64,000 nt of DNA from DYRG01 sp041161065 (GCA_041161065.1 JBEAVE010000007.1:1-64000), one strand, 5' to 3'. Numbered from the stretch's first letter, positions 32,006-41,414 are shown. Notes: generated by a model not told the origin, from the letters alone. Program-made: numbers and translations.

Positions 32006-33139
32006 TTAGCTCCCAGCGTTTTCAATTGCGGTTTTAGTTGCTTGATGTTTAATTTCGCCATCGTGCGTCAAAGTTGAACCCACAATTACTTCATCATTCC
32101 AATCGAGTTGTAATGTGCCGTCTTTAATCATTGGAGAAATCAAATTAAAGAGGTTTTTGCTATACATTTCACTCGCATGAACGGACATTTGTGAAGCAAC
32201 ATTTAAAGGTGCGTGAATAATTACGCCATTGGTATGTGTAATGGTTTGATTGGGTTGAGAAAGTTCGCAATTTCCGCCGCCTTCCGCCGCTAAATCAACA
32301 ATCACCGAACCCGCGTTCATCGCTTCAACCATTTGTTTTGAAATGATTTTTGGAGATGCACGCCCTGGCAACGCTGCAGTCGTAATAACCACATGCGCAG
32401 CGGCGATATGTTTGGCTAAAACAGCTTGTTGTTGGGCTTTTTCGTCGTCGGTGAGTTCGCGTGCGTAACCGCCTGATCCGTCTGCTTTTACGCCCGTATC
32501 GATGAATTTCGCGCCGAGCGATTCGCATTGTTCTTTGGTTGCCGAGCGCACGTCATACGCCTCGACCATTGCGCCTAAACGTCGGGCGGTGGCGATGGCT
32601 TGCAAACCCGCGACTCCCGCGCCGATTACAAGGACTTTTGCAGGTCGAATCGTGCCGGCAGCGGTGGTCAGCATTGGGAAAAAGACGCTCGCCAATTCTG
32701 CGCCCATCAACACGCCTTTGTAGCCCGCGACGGCGGCTTGGGAGGACAATGCGTCCATTGATTGCGCGCGAGAAATGCGAGGGACGAGTTCCATTGCCAA
32801 ACTGGTGATTTTGGCATCGCGTAAGGCTTTGACTCGATTAGGAAATTGATGCGCCGCCATAAAACCCATGACGACGGCGTTGGGTTTCATTTGAGCGATT
32901 TCTTCTTCGGTGGGCGGTTGAACTTTGAAGATTAAGTCCGCATCTTTATATAAATCAGCGGGTTGGTCGATGATTGTTGCGCCCTCGAAGGCTTCATCTT
33001 TGAAGAAAGCGGATTCTCCCATGTTTCGCTCGATGCGGAGGTCGACTCCTAATTTAATCAAGCGTTTAGCGATTTCCGGCACTAAAGCGATGCGTCGTTC
33101 CCCGACAGTACACTCTTTGGGTACGGCTAATACGAGCAT
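32006..33139 (-). CDS. pntAa: NAD(P) transhydrogenase subunit alpha part 1 (NAD-binding)
   Basis: The 377-residue soluble dI subunit binds NAD(H) and passes hydride to dIII of PntB. It resembles alanine dehydrogenase: VPKECTVGERRIALVPE at the N-terminus, the RISRAQSMDALSSQA loop, the Rossmann motif VLVIGAGVAGLQAIATARRLGA and YDVRSATKEQCESLGA, then ALPGRASPKI and DLAAEGGGNCELS. A ribosome site (GAGGAA) precedes the ATG. It leads the pntAa-pntAb-pntB operon, with a TATAAT-like -10 in the gap toward sbcD (complement of 33197-33202). Local GC is higher than the window average, consistent with a highly expressed core gene. Confidence 0.95.
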   Translation of the reverse strand: MLVLAVPKECTVGERRIALVPEIAKRLIKLGVDLRIERNMGESAFFKDEAFEGATIIDQPADLYKDADLIFKVQPPTEEEIAQMKPNAVVMGFMAAHQFPNRVKALRDAKITSLAMELVPRISRAQSMDALSSQAAVAGYKGVLMGAELASVFFPMLTTAAGTIRPAKVLVIGAGVAGLQAIATARRLGAMVEAYDVRSATKEQCESLGAKFIDTGVKADGSGGYARELTDDEKAQQQAVLAKHIAAAHVVITTAALPGRASPKIISKQMVEAMNAGSVIVDLAAEGGGNCELSQPNQTITHTNGVIIHAPLNVASQMSVHASEMYSKNLFNLISPMIKDGTLQLDWNDEVIVGSTLTHDGEIKHQATKTAIENAGS

Positions 33140-33260
33140 TCGTTAATTCCTCTATAAATCAATAGGTTAAAATTAAAATCATTTCGATAACAGTGTATTA
33201 TACTATTAACCGCTGCTAAACCTCTAATCGAAAACAACCAAAAATAATTTAATACCACTT

Positions 33261-33291
33261 TTGCCATTAAAAAATTTCCATTTGCTATAAA
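33261..33291 (+). promoter_or_regulatory. Possible sigma-70 promoter of sbcD
   Basis: TTGCCA at 33261-33266 and TATAAA at 33286-33291 are separated by 19 bases (18 if CTATAA is used). They lie about 40 bases before sbcD in an AT-rich divergent gap. The assignment is by motif only. Confidence 0.4.
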
Positions 33292-33329
33292 ATACCTCCT
33301 CAACTTATCTTATAAACAACAGATTTTTC

Positions 33330-34535
33330 ATGAAGTTATTACACACATCGGATTGGCATTTAGGGCATCGTTTGTTAAATCAAGCCGAGCGCGATGTTGA
33401 ACATCAAGTGGCTTTGGATTGGTTATTGGGGGTTTTGGATCAAGAATCGATTGACATCTTATTGATTGCAGGCGATATTTTTGACAGTGCCAATCCCCCG
33501 CACAGTGCGCTGCGGCGTTATTATGAATTTTTGACGGCGGTGCGAAAAACCCATTGCAAACAAGTAGTTATAATCGGCGGCAATCACGATTCGCCCGCAT
33601 TGTTGAATGCGCCCAAAAATCTTTTACAAAACCTCAATATTCATGTGATTGGGAGTGTTCAATGGGAAGGTGGGCGGCAGAATTTATCCCAAGAAATTGT
33701 TTTAATTGAACATTTAGCGGTGATTGCCGCCGTGCCTTTTTTGCGGGATCGGGATTTGCGCGCCAAAAATCTCAGCGATTCCATCTCCGAACGTCAAGCC
33801 CAATTACAACAGGGAATTATCGAGCATTATGCGCAAGTCGCTGAATTATTAGAACAATATGAAACGCAATCGATACCCATGATTGCAATGGGGCATTTAT
33901 TTGCGGCGGGTTCAACGCTGGGAGAATCTGAAAAATCCATTCACGTTGGTAATTTAGGGCAAATTAGCGCGGCAGCATTTCCCCAACGCTTTGATTATAT
34001 TGCATTAGGGCATTTGCATCGTTCGCAACCCGTCGCTTCAAAATATCACATTCGTTATTCGGGATCGTTGATTCCATTGAGTTTTCAAGAAGCCGCTAAT
34101 CCTAAACAAGTATTAATCGTTGAATTTAATGGGCGAGAACTAGAAACTGTTCGATCTTTAAACGTCCCACAAGCCCGTCAATTCAAGACATTTCGAGGAA
34201 AATGGGCGGAAGTTTATGCTCAAATTGGGGCATATCAAAGTGAGAAACCAACATGGGCGGAAGTGGTTTTAACTGAAACCCCCGCATTACCCTATTTGCA
34301 CGCCGAGTTGCAACAACAAGTTAAAACCTCAGCATTAGAGATTTTACGGGTAGTTTTTGAAATCCCTTCCTATATAGAAAATGCACCCGTTGAAATCCCC
34401 CATCAACAATTAGAAGAATTAACCCCATTAGACATTTTTCGTTATCGTTGTCAAATCGCCCAGAAATCGCCCGAGAAAACCGCTGAATTAGAAATTTTAT
34501 TTCAACGGATTTTAGAGGAATTGACACCCGATTAA
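33330..34535 (+). CDS. sbcD: Exonuclease subunit SbcD
   Basis: The 401-residue metallophosphoesterase is the nuclease subunit of the SbcCD (Mre11/Rad50-type) complex, which opens DNA hairpins and trims ends. The metal-binding motifs are all visible: TSDWHLGH, AGDIFDSANPP, GGNHDSP, AMGHLF and LGHLHR. A C-terminal SbcD cap domain completes the normal length. No sbcC gene lies next to it, although the pair are usually adjacent. The following gene is an aminotransferase about 80 bases away. The ATP-binding partner must be encoded elsewhere. Confidence 0.94.
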   Translation: MKLLHTSDWHLGHRLLNQAERDVEHQVALDWLLGVLDQESIDILLIAGDIFDSANPPHSALRRYYEFLTAVRKTHCKQVVIIGGNHDSPALLNAPKNLLQNLNIHVIGSVQWEGGRQNLSQEIVLIEHLAVIAAVPFLRDRDLRAKNLSDSISERQAQLQQGIIEHYAQVAELLEQYETQSIPMIAMGHLFAAGSTLGESEKSIHVGNLGQISAAAFPQRFDYIALGHLHRSQPVASKYHIRYSGSLIPLSFQEAANPKQVLIVEFNGRELETVRSLNVPQARQFKTFRGKWAEVYAQIGAYQSEKPTWAEVVLTETPALPYLHAELQQQVKTSALEILRVVFEIPSYIENAPVEIPHQQLEELTPLDIFRYRCQIAQKSPEKTAELEILFQRILEELTPD

Positions 34536-34612
34536 GATAAACAATTGCAAAGTCCCGCCGTTGTGATTACATTAGAGCATTTTATAACCCACACCTCAAA
34601 AGGAGAACAATT

Positions 34613-35791
34613 ATGGCTGGTTCATTTTATCCCCCGCAACGCACGCTAATGGGACCGGGTCCGTCGGATATGAATCCGCGCGTGAATTTAGCGTTGAGCC
34701 GTCCGATCATTGGACATTTAGACCCGTTATTTGTACAAATGATGGATGAAATTAAAAGCAAATTACAATACGCTTTTCAAACCACCAATGCTTTAACTTT
34801 ACCGATTTCTGGACCCGGTTCTGCGGGAATGGAAGCCTGTTTTGTCAATTTAATTGAACCTAATGATAAAGTGATTGTTTGTCAAAACGGGGTTTTTGGA
34901 GGACGCATGAAAGAAAATGTTATGCGTTGTGGTGCAAAACCGATTATGGTCGAAGATAGCTGGGGAAACCCCATTGATCTAAACAAAGTTGAAGACGCTT
35001 TCAAAAGAAATAGCGATATTAAAGCGGTTGCATTTGTTCATGCAGAAACTTCAACGGGTGTGCAATCAGATGCTAAAGAAATCGCTGAAATTGCTTGTAA
35101 ATACACTGCTTTAACGATTATGGACGCGGTCACTTCTTTGGGAGGAACGCCCGTTCAAATTGACGACTGGGGAATTGACGCCGTGTATTCTGGCACGCAG
35201 AAATGTTTATCTTGTGTCCCGGGTTTGTCGCCTGTGAGTTTTAGTGAAGCGGCACAAGCGGTTATTGTGGGAAGAAAAACGCAAGTGCAAAGTTGGTTTT
35301 TAGATATGAATTTGATCATGGGTTATTGGGGGAGCAACACGAAACGAGCTTATCATCATACCGCGCCCATTAATCCTTTGTACGCATTACATGAAGCCTT
35401 AGTTATTTTAGAGGAAGAAGGATTAGAAAATGCTTGGAAACGCCACGAATTGCACCATGAAGCCTTGAAAGCAGGTTTGGAAGCAATGGGCTTGAGTTTG
35501 GTGGTCAAAGAAGCGCACCGTTTGCCGCAATTGAATGCCGTGAAAATCCCCGACGGCGTGAACGAAGCGCGGGTGCGGGAGCGGTTATTGAACGAATATC
35601 ACTTGGAAATCGGGGCGGGTTTGGGTCCGTTAGCGGGTAAAATTTGGCGGATCGGGCTGATGGGGCACAGCGCAAATCAACGTAATGTCTTGTATTGCTT
35701 GAATAGTTTGGAGTCGGTTTTATTAACCGAGGGCATTCCTGTTCCCGCCGGCGCAGCCGTCAAAGCCGCCATCGCAGAATACCAAGAATAA
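34613..35791 (+). CDS. Serine-glyoxylate / alanine-glyoxylate type aminotransferase
   Basis: The 392-residue class V PLP enzyme has an N-terminal LMGPGPSDMNPRVNLAL, typical of serine-pyruvate and alanine-glyoxylate aminotransferases. ISGPGSAGMEA binds phosphate, FVHAETSTGVQSD and IMDAVTSLGGTP contact the cofactor, and the Schiff-base lysine is in YSGTQKCL. The enzyme moves an amino group to glyoxylate, making glycine, and so links glycolate or C1 metabolism to serine. AAAGGAG precedes the ATG. The hydroxyisobutyrate-type reductase at 50203 could act on a related intermediate, but the genes are far apart. Exact donor specificity cannot be read from the sequence. Confidence 0.88.
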   Translation: MAGSFYPPQRTLMGPGPSDMNPRVNLALSRPIIGHLDPLFVQMMDEIKSKLQYAFQTTNALTLPISGPGSAGMEACFVNLIEPNDKVIVCQNGVFGGRMKENVMRCGAKPIMVEDSWGNPIDLNKVEDAFKRNSDIKAVAFVHAETSTGVQSDAKEIAEIACKYTALTIMDAVTSLGGTPVQIDDWGIDAVYSGTQKCLSCVPGLSPVSFSEAAQAVIVGRKTQVQSWFLDMNLIMGYWGSNTKRAYHHTAPINPLYALHEALVILEEEGLENAWKRHELHHEALKAGLEAMGLSLVVKEAHRLPQLNAVKIPDGVNEARVRERLLNEYHLEIGAGLGPLAGKIWRIGLMGHSANQRNVLYCLNSLESVLLTEGIPVPAGAAVKAAIAEYQE

Positions 35792-35796
35792 AATTG

Positions 35797-35856
35797 AGTG
35801 GTATAGTTTTGAATGATCTACACATTTTACAAATGATCAATTGAAATTATACCACT
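35797..35856. terminator. Long imperfect inverted repeat between convergent genes
   Basis: Arms AGTGGTATAGTTTTGAATGATC (35797-35818) and its near-complement ending ATTATACCACT (35835-35856) pair with a few mismatches around a 16-base loop. The repeat sits between the aminotransferase and convergent deaD stops, where it may terminate both. The AT-rich arms would also suit a small MITE. Confidence 0.5.
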
Positions 35857-35864
35857 GTTGTTTG

Positions 35865-37730
35865 TTATGAGCGTTTCTTAGGTGGACGCGAGGAAGTTGC
35901 TCTGGATTTAGAACTAGAGGAACGATCACCGCGTTCTCCTCTTTCTCCTCTTTCTGGACGTTCTGTAGAAAGCCGCCGTGAACGGGGAGTTGGCGAGCGT
36001 GGTTTGCTCGATCTTTCTTCGCCCATTTCATGACCACTTGCAACACTCATTTGTAATTGCTGACCACACACCCAAACTTTATGCAACTGTTTAATCAGTT
36101 CTTTAGGCAGTCCGTCGGGCAAATCAATGGTACTAAAATCATCGAATAATTTAATTTGACCAATGTTTTTGCTATCGATGCCGGCTTCGTTTGCAATTGC
36201 GCCGACAATATGTTTGGGTTGAACGCCGTGTGCGCGCCCGACTTCAATTCTATAACGCACCATGCCCGCTTCGTGGCTTTGAAAAACCGGCGGTTGATCG
36301 TCGCGGGGCGGACGTTCGCGGCGTGATCTGTCGGGTCTTTCTGACCGTTCTGCGCGTTCTCTTTCTCTCTCGTAGATTTGATCGTCGATGGCTTTTTCTT
36401 TAGGCGTTTTCTTCTTGATCATTAAAGGACGTTCTTTTTGAACGAGAAACGCTAATGCCGCCGCAATTTCACTCATACCCGTGTTATGTTCTTCTTGATA
36501 ACCTGTCATCAAATTTTCAAAGAAACTGAGCTCTTCTGATTCTAAGGTTTTTGAAATGGTTTGTTTAAACTGTGTAATACGTCGATCAACAATATCATCA
36601 TGACTAGGTAATTGCATCGGAGTAATAGGTTGGCGTGTCGCTTTTTCTATCGCCCGAAGCATACGTTGCTCACGCGGAGAAACAAACAAAATCGCCTCGC
36701 CTTTCTTACCCGCCCGACCTGTTCTACCAATGCGATGAACATAGGCTTCGGTGTCGGTTGGAATATCGTAATTAATAACGTGAGAAATTCTTTCAACATT
36801 CAAACCCCGCGCGGCGACATCAGTTGCAATAACAATATCTAAAGAACCATTACGCAAATTTTCAATGGTTTTCTCACGAACGGGTTGATTCATATCGCCA
36901 TTTAAGGGAGAACACGCATAGCCGCGCGCTTCTAATTTATCAGCTAATTCAACGGTTTCCGTTTTAGTGCGCACAAAAATAATGATTGCGTCAAAATCTT
37001 CAATTTCTAAAATACGGGTGAGCGCGTCGATTTTGTGCGTGCCGGTGACTTGCCAATAACGTTGATTGATGCTGGCGACGGTGACGGTTTTAGTTTGAAT
37101 GCGGATTTCAACGGGATCGCGTAAATGTTTGCGGGCGATATGGCGAATTTCGTCGGGCATGGTCGCGGAAAATAGCGCGATTTGGCGATTTTTGGGGGTG
37201 TGATCGAGAATATCGTTCACGTCGTCGATAAAACCCATGCGCAGCATTTCATCGGCTTCGTCGAGCACTAAACACGACAATTGATCTAAAACCAACGTGC
37301 CGCGCCCTAAATGATCCAAAATCCGCCCGGGCGTGCCAACCACCGCGTGAACCCCGCGTTTTAATTGACGCAATTGGGTGCTCATGCCTTGACCGCCGTA
37401 GACAGGTAAAATGTGAAAACCTTGCAAATGGCGCGCGTATTTTTGCATCGCTTCGGCGACTTGGATCGCGAGTTCGCGGGTCGGCGTTAAAACCAACAAT
37501 TGCGTGTGGGTTTTCTGAATATTTATTTTGCTCAACAGCGGCAGTGCAAACGCGGCGGTTTTACCCGTCCCTGTTTGCGCTTGACCCAACAAATCGCGCC
37601 CTTCCAATAAGGGAGGAATGCTTTGCGCTTGAATGGGCGAGGGAGTTTCGTAACCTATTTCATTGACGGCTTGGAGAATTTCGGGTGCAAGTGCCAGTTG
37701 CGAAAATTGGCTGATTATTTCTGTGGACAT
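35865..37730 (-). CDS. deaD: ATP-dependent RNA helicase DeaD/CsdA
   Basis: The 621-residue DEAD-box helicase shows all core motifs: AQTGTGKTAAFALP (I), PTRELA (Ia), TPGRILDHL (Ib), DEADEML (II), SATMP (III), FVRTKTET (IV), VATDVAARGLNVE (V) and HRIGRTGRAG (VI). A C-terminal DbpA-type RNA-binding domain (about 490-565: YRIEVGRAHGVQPKHIVGAI) follows, with a charged, Arg/Ser-rich disordered tail. It remodels RNA in ribosome assembly and mRNA decay, especially in the cold, and in known systems can act with PNPase, also encoded in this window. The higher GC of its N-terminal half matches core genes. Confidence 0.94.
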   Translation of the reverse strand: MSTEIISQFSQLALAPEILQAVNEIGYETPSPIQAQSIPPLLEGRDLLGQAQTGTGKTAAFALPLLSKINIQKTHTQLLVLTPTRELAIQVAEAMQKYARHLQGFHILPVYGGQGMSTQLRQLKRGVHAVVGTPGRILDHLGRGTLVLDQLSCLVLDEADEMLRMGFIDDVNDILDHTPKNRQIALFSATMPDEIRHIARKHLRDPVEIRIQTKTVTVASINQRYWQVTGTHKIDALTRILEIEDFDAIIIFVRTKTETVELADKLEARGYACSPLNGDMNQPVREKTIENLRNGSLDIVIATDVAARGLNVERISHVINYDIPTDTEAYVHRIGRTGRAGKKGEAILFVSPREQRMLRAIEKATRQPITPMQLPSHDDIVDRRITQFKQTISKTLESEELSFFENLMTGYQEEHNTGMSEIAAALAFLVQKERPLMIKKKTPKEKAIDDQIYERERERAERSERPDRSRRERPPRDDQPPVFQSHEAGMVRYRIEVGRAHGVQPKHIVGAIANEAGIDSKNIGQIKLFDDFSTIDLPDGLPKELIKQLHKVWVCGQQLQMSVASGHEMGEERSSKPRSPTPRSRRLSTERPERGERGERGDRSSSSKSRATSSRPPKKRS

Positions 37731-37780
37731 AGAAAACCTGAGTGATAAAATCCTCTCTTTACAAAAGGACTTTTGGGGAC

Positions 37781-37945
37781 ATGATTGTTAAGTCCGTAAT
37801 TTTACCTGAATTAACTAATCGATGTTGGCTTTATTTTGTGCGTCGCACCGTTTATCTGGTAAATTTGACCGTACAGCACTTTTTGCAATACGCCATCAGT
37901 AAATTTGGATATTCTGCACTCGGCATCTCCAAATTGTGTGCTTAA
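37781..37945 (+). CDS. Possible small protein of 54 residues, unrecognised
   Basis: A short frame starts MIVKSVILPELTNRCWLYF and ends SKFGYSALGISKLCA. It lies between deaD and a good intrinsic terminator 8 bases after its stop. GGGGAC lies close to the ATG and AAAAGGA lies further up; neither is ideal. I recognise no family. Support comes from the terminator and the unit's isolation, not from homology. The same stretch could instead be a small RNA or the far leader of divergent deaD. An in-frame upstream ATG at 37742 would add 13 residues. Confidence 0.3.
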   Translation: MIVKSVILPELTNRCWLYFVRRTVYLVNLTVQHFLQYAISKFGYSALGISKLCA

Positions 37946-37952
37946 CTTTAAG

Positions 37953-37991
37953 TCCTGTTCCTGACGACCTCATTGGAACAGGATTTTTTTT
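37953..37991 (+). terminator. Rho-independent terminator
   Basis: Perfect 9-base stem TCCTGTTCC / GGAACAGGA with a 13-base loop, followed by eight T residues on the plus strand. It therefore ends a plus-strand transcript crossing 37740-37945. The T tract touches the stop codon of the minus-strand gene that ends at 37990. Confidence 0.85.
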
Positions 37992-38626
37992 ATTTGTTAA
38001 TTTCAATCTCAGTTGCAAAGGTTTCAACTTGTTTATTAAAAGAGAAATCAATCGGGGCGGGTGTGGGTGGTGTAACTGTGACAGTGCAAGTTGTTCCAGC
38101 AGTAATTGCAGTTCCAGCAGTGTAAGGCGTGCCTGTTGGGCAAGCTAAACTTCCACCCGTTACGCTGCTAAATGTTACATTTTGTCCCCCCATAGAAGCC
38201 GAAATCGTAATAGTGTTTCCTGTTGTCATGCTTGAAACATTCAAAGCAATTGAAGCCAAAGATGAATTACGATTCACTATAGTTTTATTGCCTGAATTAA
38301 ATTTAAGCACGCTTCCGTTCCATCCGCCGAACATAAGCGTTCCTGCTGTAACTGTATCAGTTGCGCTTAAAGCTAGATATTTTCCACTACATATCCCCAT
38401 AATATCCCCGCTTCCCATACTAATTGTCCCTGAGCCTATCGCACCACCACAACCTATTGACGACCATTTAGTTCCATCAGTTAAGTCTGCACCTGTGATG
38501 TTGTTCGCACTGAAATAACTGCTTGCTAACGCCTGTCCGCTTGCCAATAAAGCCAATCCACAAACTATTGATTTAATTAAAGTAAAATGGGGTGGGGTAA
38601 CTCGTTGAAAAAACAGAAGTTTTCAT
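37990..38626 (-). pseudogene. Exported protein with frameshifted signal peptide
   Basis: The main open frame (38556 to 37990, 188 residues from a TTG) begins in the middle of a signal peptide (GLALLASGQALA) and has no normal start. A well-placed ATG at 38626 with GGAGATATTTT upstream opens a different frame that stops after 17 codons. Removing one base from the A6 run at 38608-38613 joins them to give MKTSVFQRVTPPHFTLIKSI followed by VCGLALLASGQALA, an excellent Sec signal. The mature part is Thr/Ser/Gly-rich with two possible Cys pairs (SIGCGG with GICSG, and LACPTG with TTCTV) and a Pro-rich stretch near the end. No family is recognised. It may be a real mutation, a switchable tract or a sequencing error. 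Confidence 0.6.
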
Positions 38627-38769
38627 AAAATATCTCCAAATTGGTTGAAAAAAAAAGCGACATTCTAGAACAATCATAAACCAAAAACCAATTTTTAATA
38701 AATCTAAAAAAATCAACAGTTTAATCATTGATGATAATTTAAGCTAAAAAAATAGTTAAACAGGATTTT

Positions 38770-39945
38770 TTATTTGGAAATCGGGATAGATAACAACGGG
38801 TTAGGTGCATTTTGATCGGTCGGCGAGGGTTTTGAACTGGAATCAGAAAAATCCCCAATCAATTTTTTGGGCGGCGGGGCATTCTCAAAACGGGTGGTCG
38901 GCAACACGCCATGCGGATCAATTCGCAAAATACGCGGCGGCAACGCATAACCTTTTGATTCAACTGTCATTAAATAAGCATACTCTCGTTTCTTTTTATC
39001 GACTCTTTCTTTAGCCGTTTCTTCGGTTTTTTTGTTCACATTTAAAGCGGGTTTTTCTTCTGATGTCATTTGAATCGCAATCGTATAAAAATTGCTCCCC
39101 GTTTTAACATAATGAAACCAAGGCGTGGCTTTCTGTAAATCATTAGGTAAAATGTATGCTTGCAAATCAGAATTAGATTTAATTTCTTGCACTTTTCTCA
39201 ACGCAATAATCTTTTCAACATTCTCTTCATTCATTCCCGGAATCATTAACAATGCTTCAGCCGTTGCATAATTAGGATTTACGCCACTTAATGCGCCATA
39301 AATCGTAAAAACTGCTGATAATTCAACCTCTTTAAACAACTCATCAAAGCCTTTAATTAAACGCAGTTCCTCGACCGTTTCGGGTAATCCATTACGCGGT
39401 TCGTAAGGCGGTTCTAAGGTTAAATAATAATCTTTTTCTGCCCCATTCAAACGGCTCAAATCATCGCTATCCAACCAATCTTCCCAGCATTGCGTTAGCG
39501 CATCGAGTTTCTCTGGATTATCTTCACCGAGTTTTTGTTTGAACAAATCGCGCCATTGTGGAATAGTTAAACGCCGAATATTAAACAAACCTGCATGATC
39601 ATAAATACGTACTTTTACACCTTCTGGCATTTGATGCGACATTTCTAAAACCTGCCCATTGAAATGCAATAACGGTGTATCTATTTCACTAAAAATTGTT
39701 TGCAAGTTGTTTGATTTATTCTTATCCTCTTCCTCTATTGGCATTCGCTGCAACATGATTTCAAACATCGCATATTGTGCGGCTTTCAGCAAAATTGCTC
39801 GCTTATCGACACCCGCTCGATGATAAAACACCGCTTTCGCCGACAAACGCACTTCCGATGCAATCGTTGAAACCAATAAAATAGCCAGTGCAATTGTCCA
39901 CAACACCAAAATCAACACCGCCCCTCGTTGTGTTGATCGTTTCAT
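38770..39945 (-). CDS. gspK: Type II secretion minor pseudopilin GspK
   Basis: The 391-residue protein has a prepilin-type leader (RGAVLILVLWTIALAILLV) with the GspK-typical short basic N-terminus and no +5 Glu. A large globular domain follows with the features of GspK: YDHAGLFNIRRL, DSDDLSRLNGAEKDYY, PRNGLPETVEELRLIKG, and a helix-hairpin-helix-like VNPNYATAEALLMIPG. GspK caps the pseudopilus tip with GspI and GspJ. The last ~60 residues are a charged, Pro/Ser-rich extension. It stands alone here, about 27 kb from gspF and gspD, so the type II genes of this organism are dispersed. Confidence 0.88.
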   Translation of the reverse strand: MKRSTQRGAVLILVLWTIALAILLVSTIASEVRLSAKAVFYHRAGVDKRAILLKAAQYAMFEIMLQRMPIEEEDKNKSNNLQTIFSEIDTPLLHFNGQVLEMSHQMPEGVKVRIYDHAGLFNIRRLTIPQWRDLFKQKLGEDNPEKLDALTQCWEDWLDSDDLSRLNGAEKDYYLTLEPPYEPRNGLPETVEELRLIKGFDELFKEVELSAVFTIYGALSGVNPNYATAEALLMIPGMNEENVEKIIALRKVQEIKSNSDLQAYILPNDLQKATPWFHYVKTGSNFYTIAIQMTSEEKPALNVNKKTEETAKERVDKKKREYAYLMTVESKGYALPPRILRIDPHGVLPTTRFENAPPPKKLIGDFSDSSSKPSPTDQNAPNPLLSIPISK

Positions 39946-39990
39946 AACAAATGATTGAATAACATCAAAACTAGCATCTTTTTTACCTCA

Positions 39991-41409
39991 CTATTTTCCT
40001 AAGGGCAAAATGATTTCTACACGCACGCCGATGCTTTCAAAATTGTTGAGAATCTGGCAATAACCACCTAATCCGCGAACTAAAGAATTAATGGCGGTTA
40101 ATCCTAATCCCATACCTGCGATTTCACCCGTAATATACTTTTCACTTTGATAATAAGGTTTGAGCACTTTTGAAAGCTCATCTTGCGCTAATGTTCTTCC
40201 ATTATCGCTAATAACAAAAGTGAGTTTATCTGGCATCGATTGTTCAATAGAAACCGTAACTTCTGGTAATTTAGAGGGGTGAAACTTTTTGGAATTGGTG
40301 AATAATTCACGAAATATCCAAGTAAGTAATTCTAAGTCGGCAGCAAGTACAACGGAATCAAAAGAAGGATTGAGAGCAATGCGCAAAAGAATTTTGGTTT
40401 CGTCGGCGAGAGAAACGAGAGGAGTTTTCAAATCGGCAACCGTGCATTTGCTATCAGGTTTCAAGAGTTTAGGAACGTGTTGCATATAATGGATAACTTC
40501 GCTCACTTGTTGGCGCAATCTTTTTGCACTAAACGCGGCGATTTCCCAGTATTCCTGCCATTCGTCGGGAAGCGTATCAAGCGACGGCGGGTGTTCAATC
40601 AACGCTAACCCATTGACAGGCGTCAATAATTTGTGCGCGATCAAATCTTGAAAAATCCAGGTTTGTCGAATGGTTTTAACCTGTTCACTGACATTGGTCA
40701 AACGCACTAAATGTTGATTTATGGCATGAAAAACATCAACTTGCAACCATAATTCTCGCGCTTCGGTGGTTTCTGGACGCACCAAATGACGGGTTTGAGA
40801 ATTAAACAACCAGTTTTCCCATTCACAAGGGACTCGACGATAATTTTTATCGACCGCATTGAGAAATGAAATAGATGAATTTTCAATATCTTGCGCGCGA
40901 ATAGTCAAATAATCGGCAGCTTTAGGGTTTGCATAACAAATGGTTTCTTTTGCGTCGAGCAACAAATACCCCTCTTGCGTATGTTGCGCAACCCATTCAA
41001 ATTTCTGGCGTTCTCCCATCAGCCGTCGATAGCGATTCAACCGCAAAATTGACCGCACGCGCGTGCGTAATTCTAATCGGTCAAAGGGTTTTGTAATGAA
41101 ATCATCTGCGCCCGATTCTAACCCTTGCAATCGGGATTCTTTATCGTTCAACGCAGTGAGCAACAGGATAGGAATTTCTGCTAATTGGGGATTAGAACGA
41201 ATCGCCTCACAAACCGCATAACCGTCCATTTCTGGCATCATCACGTCCAATAAAATTAAATCGGGCTGATGCTCAATCGTTAATTGCAGGGCTTCTAATC
41301 CATCTCGCGCAGTCAAAAAACGACAATTTTCTCTCCGCAATAATGTTCCCAACAAATCACGACCATTCTCATCATCATCAACAATTAAAACTAACGGTTC
41401 ACTAGACAT
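39991..41409 (-). CDS. Response regulator-histidine kinase fusion
   Basis: The 472-residue protein starts with a receiver (VLIVDDDENGRDLL, LILLDVMMPEMDGYAV, KPFDRLELR). A PAS-like segment (about 135-240), a weak H-box helix (AHKLLTPVNGLALIE) and a C-terminal HATPase (ISDNGRTLAQDEL, GMGLGLTAINSLVRGLGG) follow. No membrane segment is seen. The start lies 5 bases after the stop of a 109-residue hypothetical gene, which itself lies within 6 bases of the restriction endonuclease gene, so all could be on one transcript. It is the same REC-kinase class as the protein at the left edge. Confidence 0.85.
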   Translation of the reverse strand: MSSEPLVLIVDDDENGRDLLGTLLRRENCRFLTARDGLEALQLTIEHQPDLILLDVMMPEMDGYAVCEAIRSNPQLAEIPILLLTALNDKESRLQGLESGADDFITKPFDRLELRTRVRSILRLNRYRRLMGERQKFEWVAQHTQEGYLLLDAKETICYANPKAADYLTIRAQDIENSSISFLNAVDKNYRRVPCEWENWLFNSQTRHLVRPETTEARELWLQVDVFHAINQHLVRLTNVSEQVKTIRQTWIFQDLIAHKLLTPVNGLALIEHPPSLDTLPDEWQEYWEIAAFSAKRLRQQVSEVIHYMQHVPKLLKPDSKCTVADLKTPLVSLADETKILLRIALNPSFDSVVLAADLELLTWIFRELFTNSKKFHPSKLPEVTVSIEQSMPDKLTFVISDNGRTLAQDELSKVLKPYYQSEKYITGEIAGMGLGLTAINSLVRGLGGYCQILNNFESIGVRVEIILPLGK

Positions 41410-41414
41410 ATTCT

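Noticed and set aside
32325..32808. Arg-rich frames opposite or within pntAa
   Set aside because: The conserved pntAa protein explains the strand and composition; the others are shadows.
37742..37780. Longer start for the small unit upstream of deaD
   Set aside because: The ATG at 37742 lacks a clear ribosome site and overlaps the presumed deaD leader; the later ATG is no worse supported.
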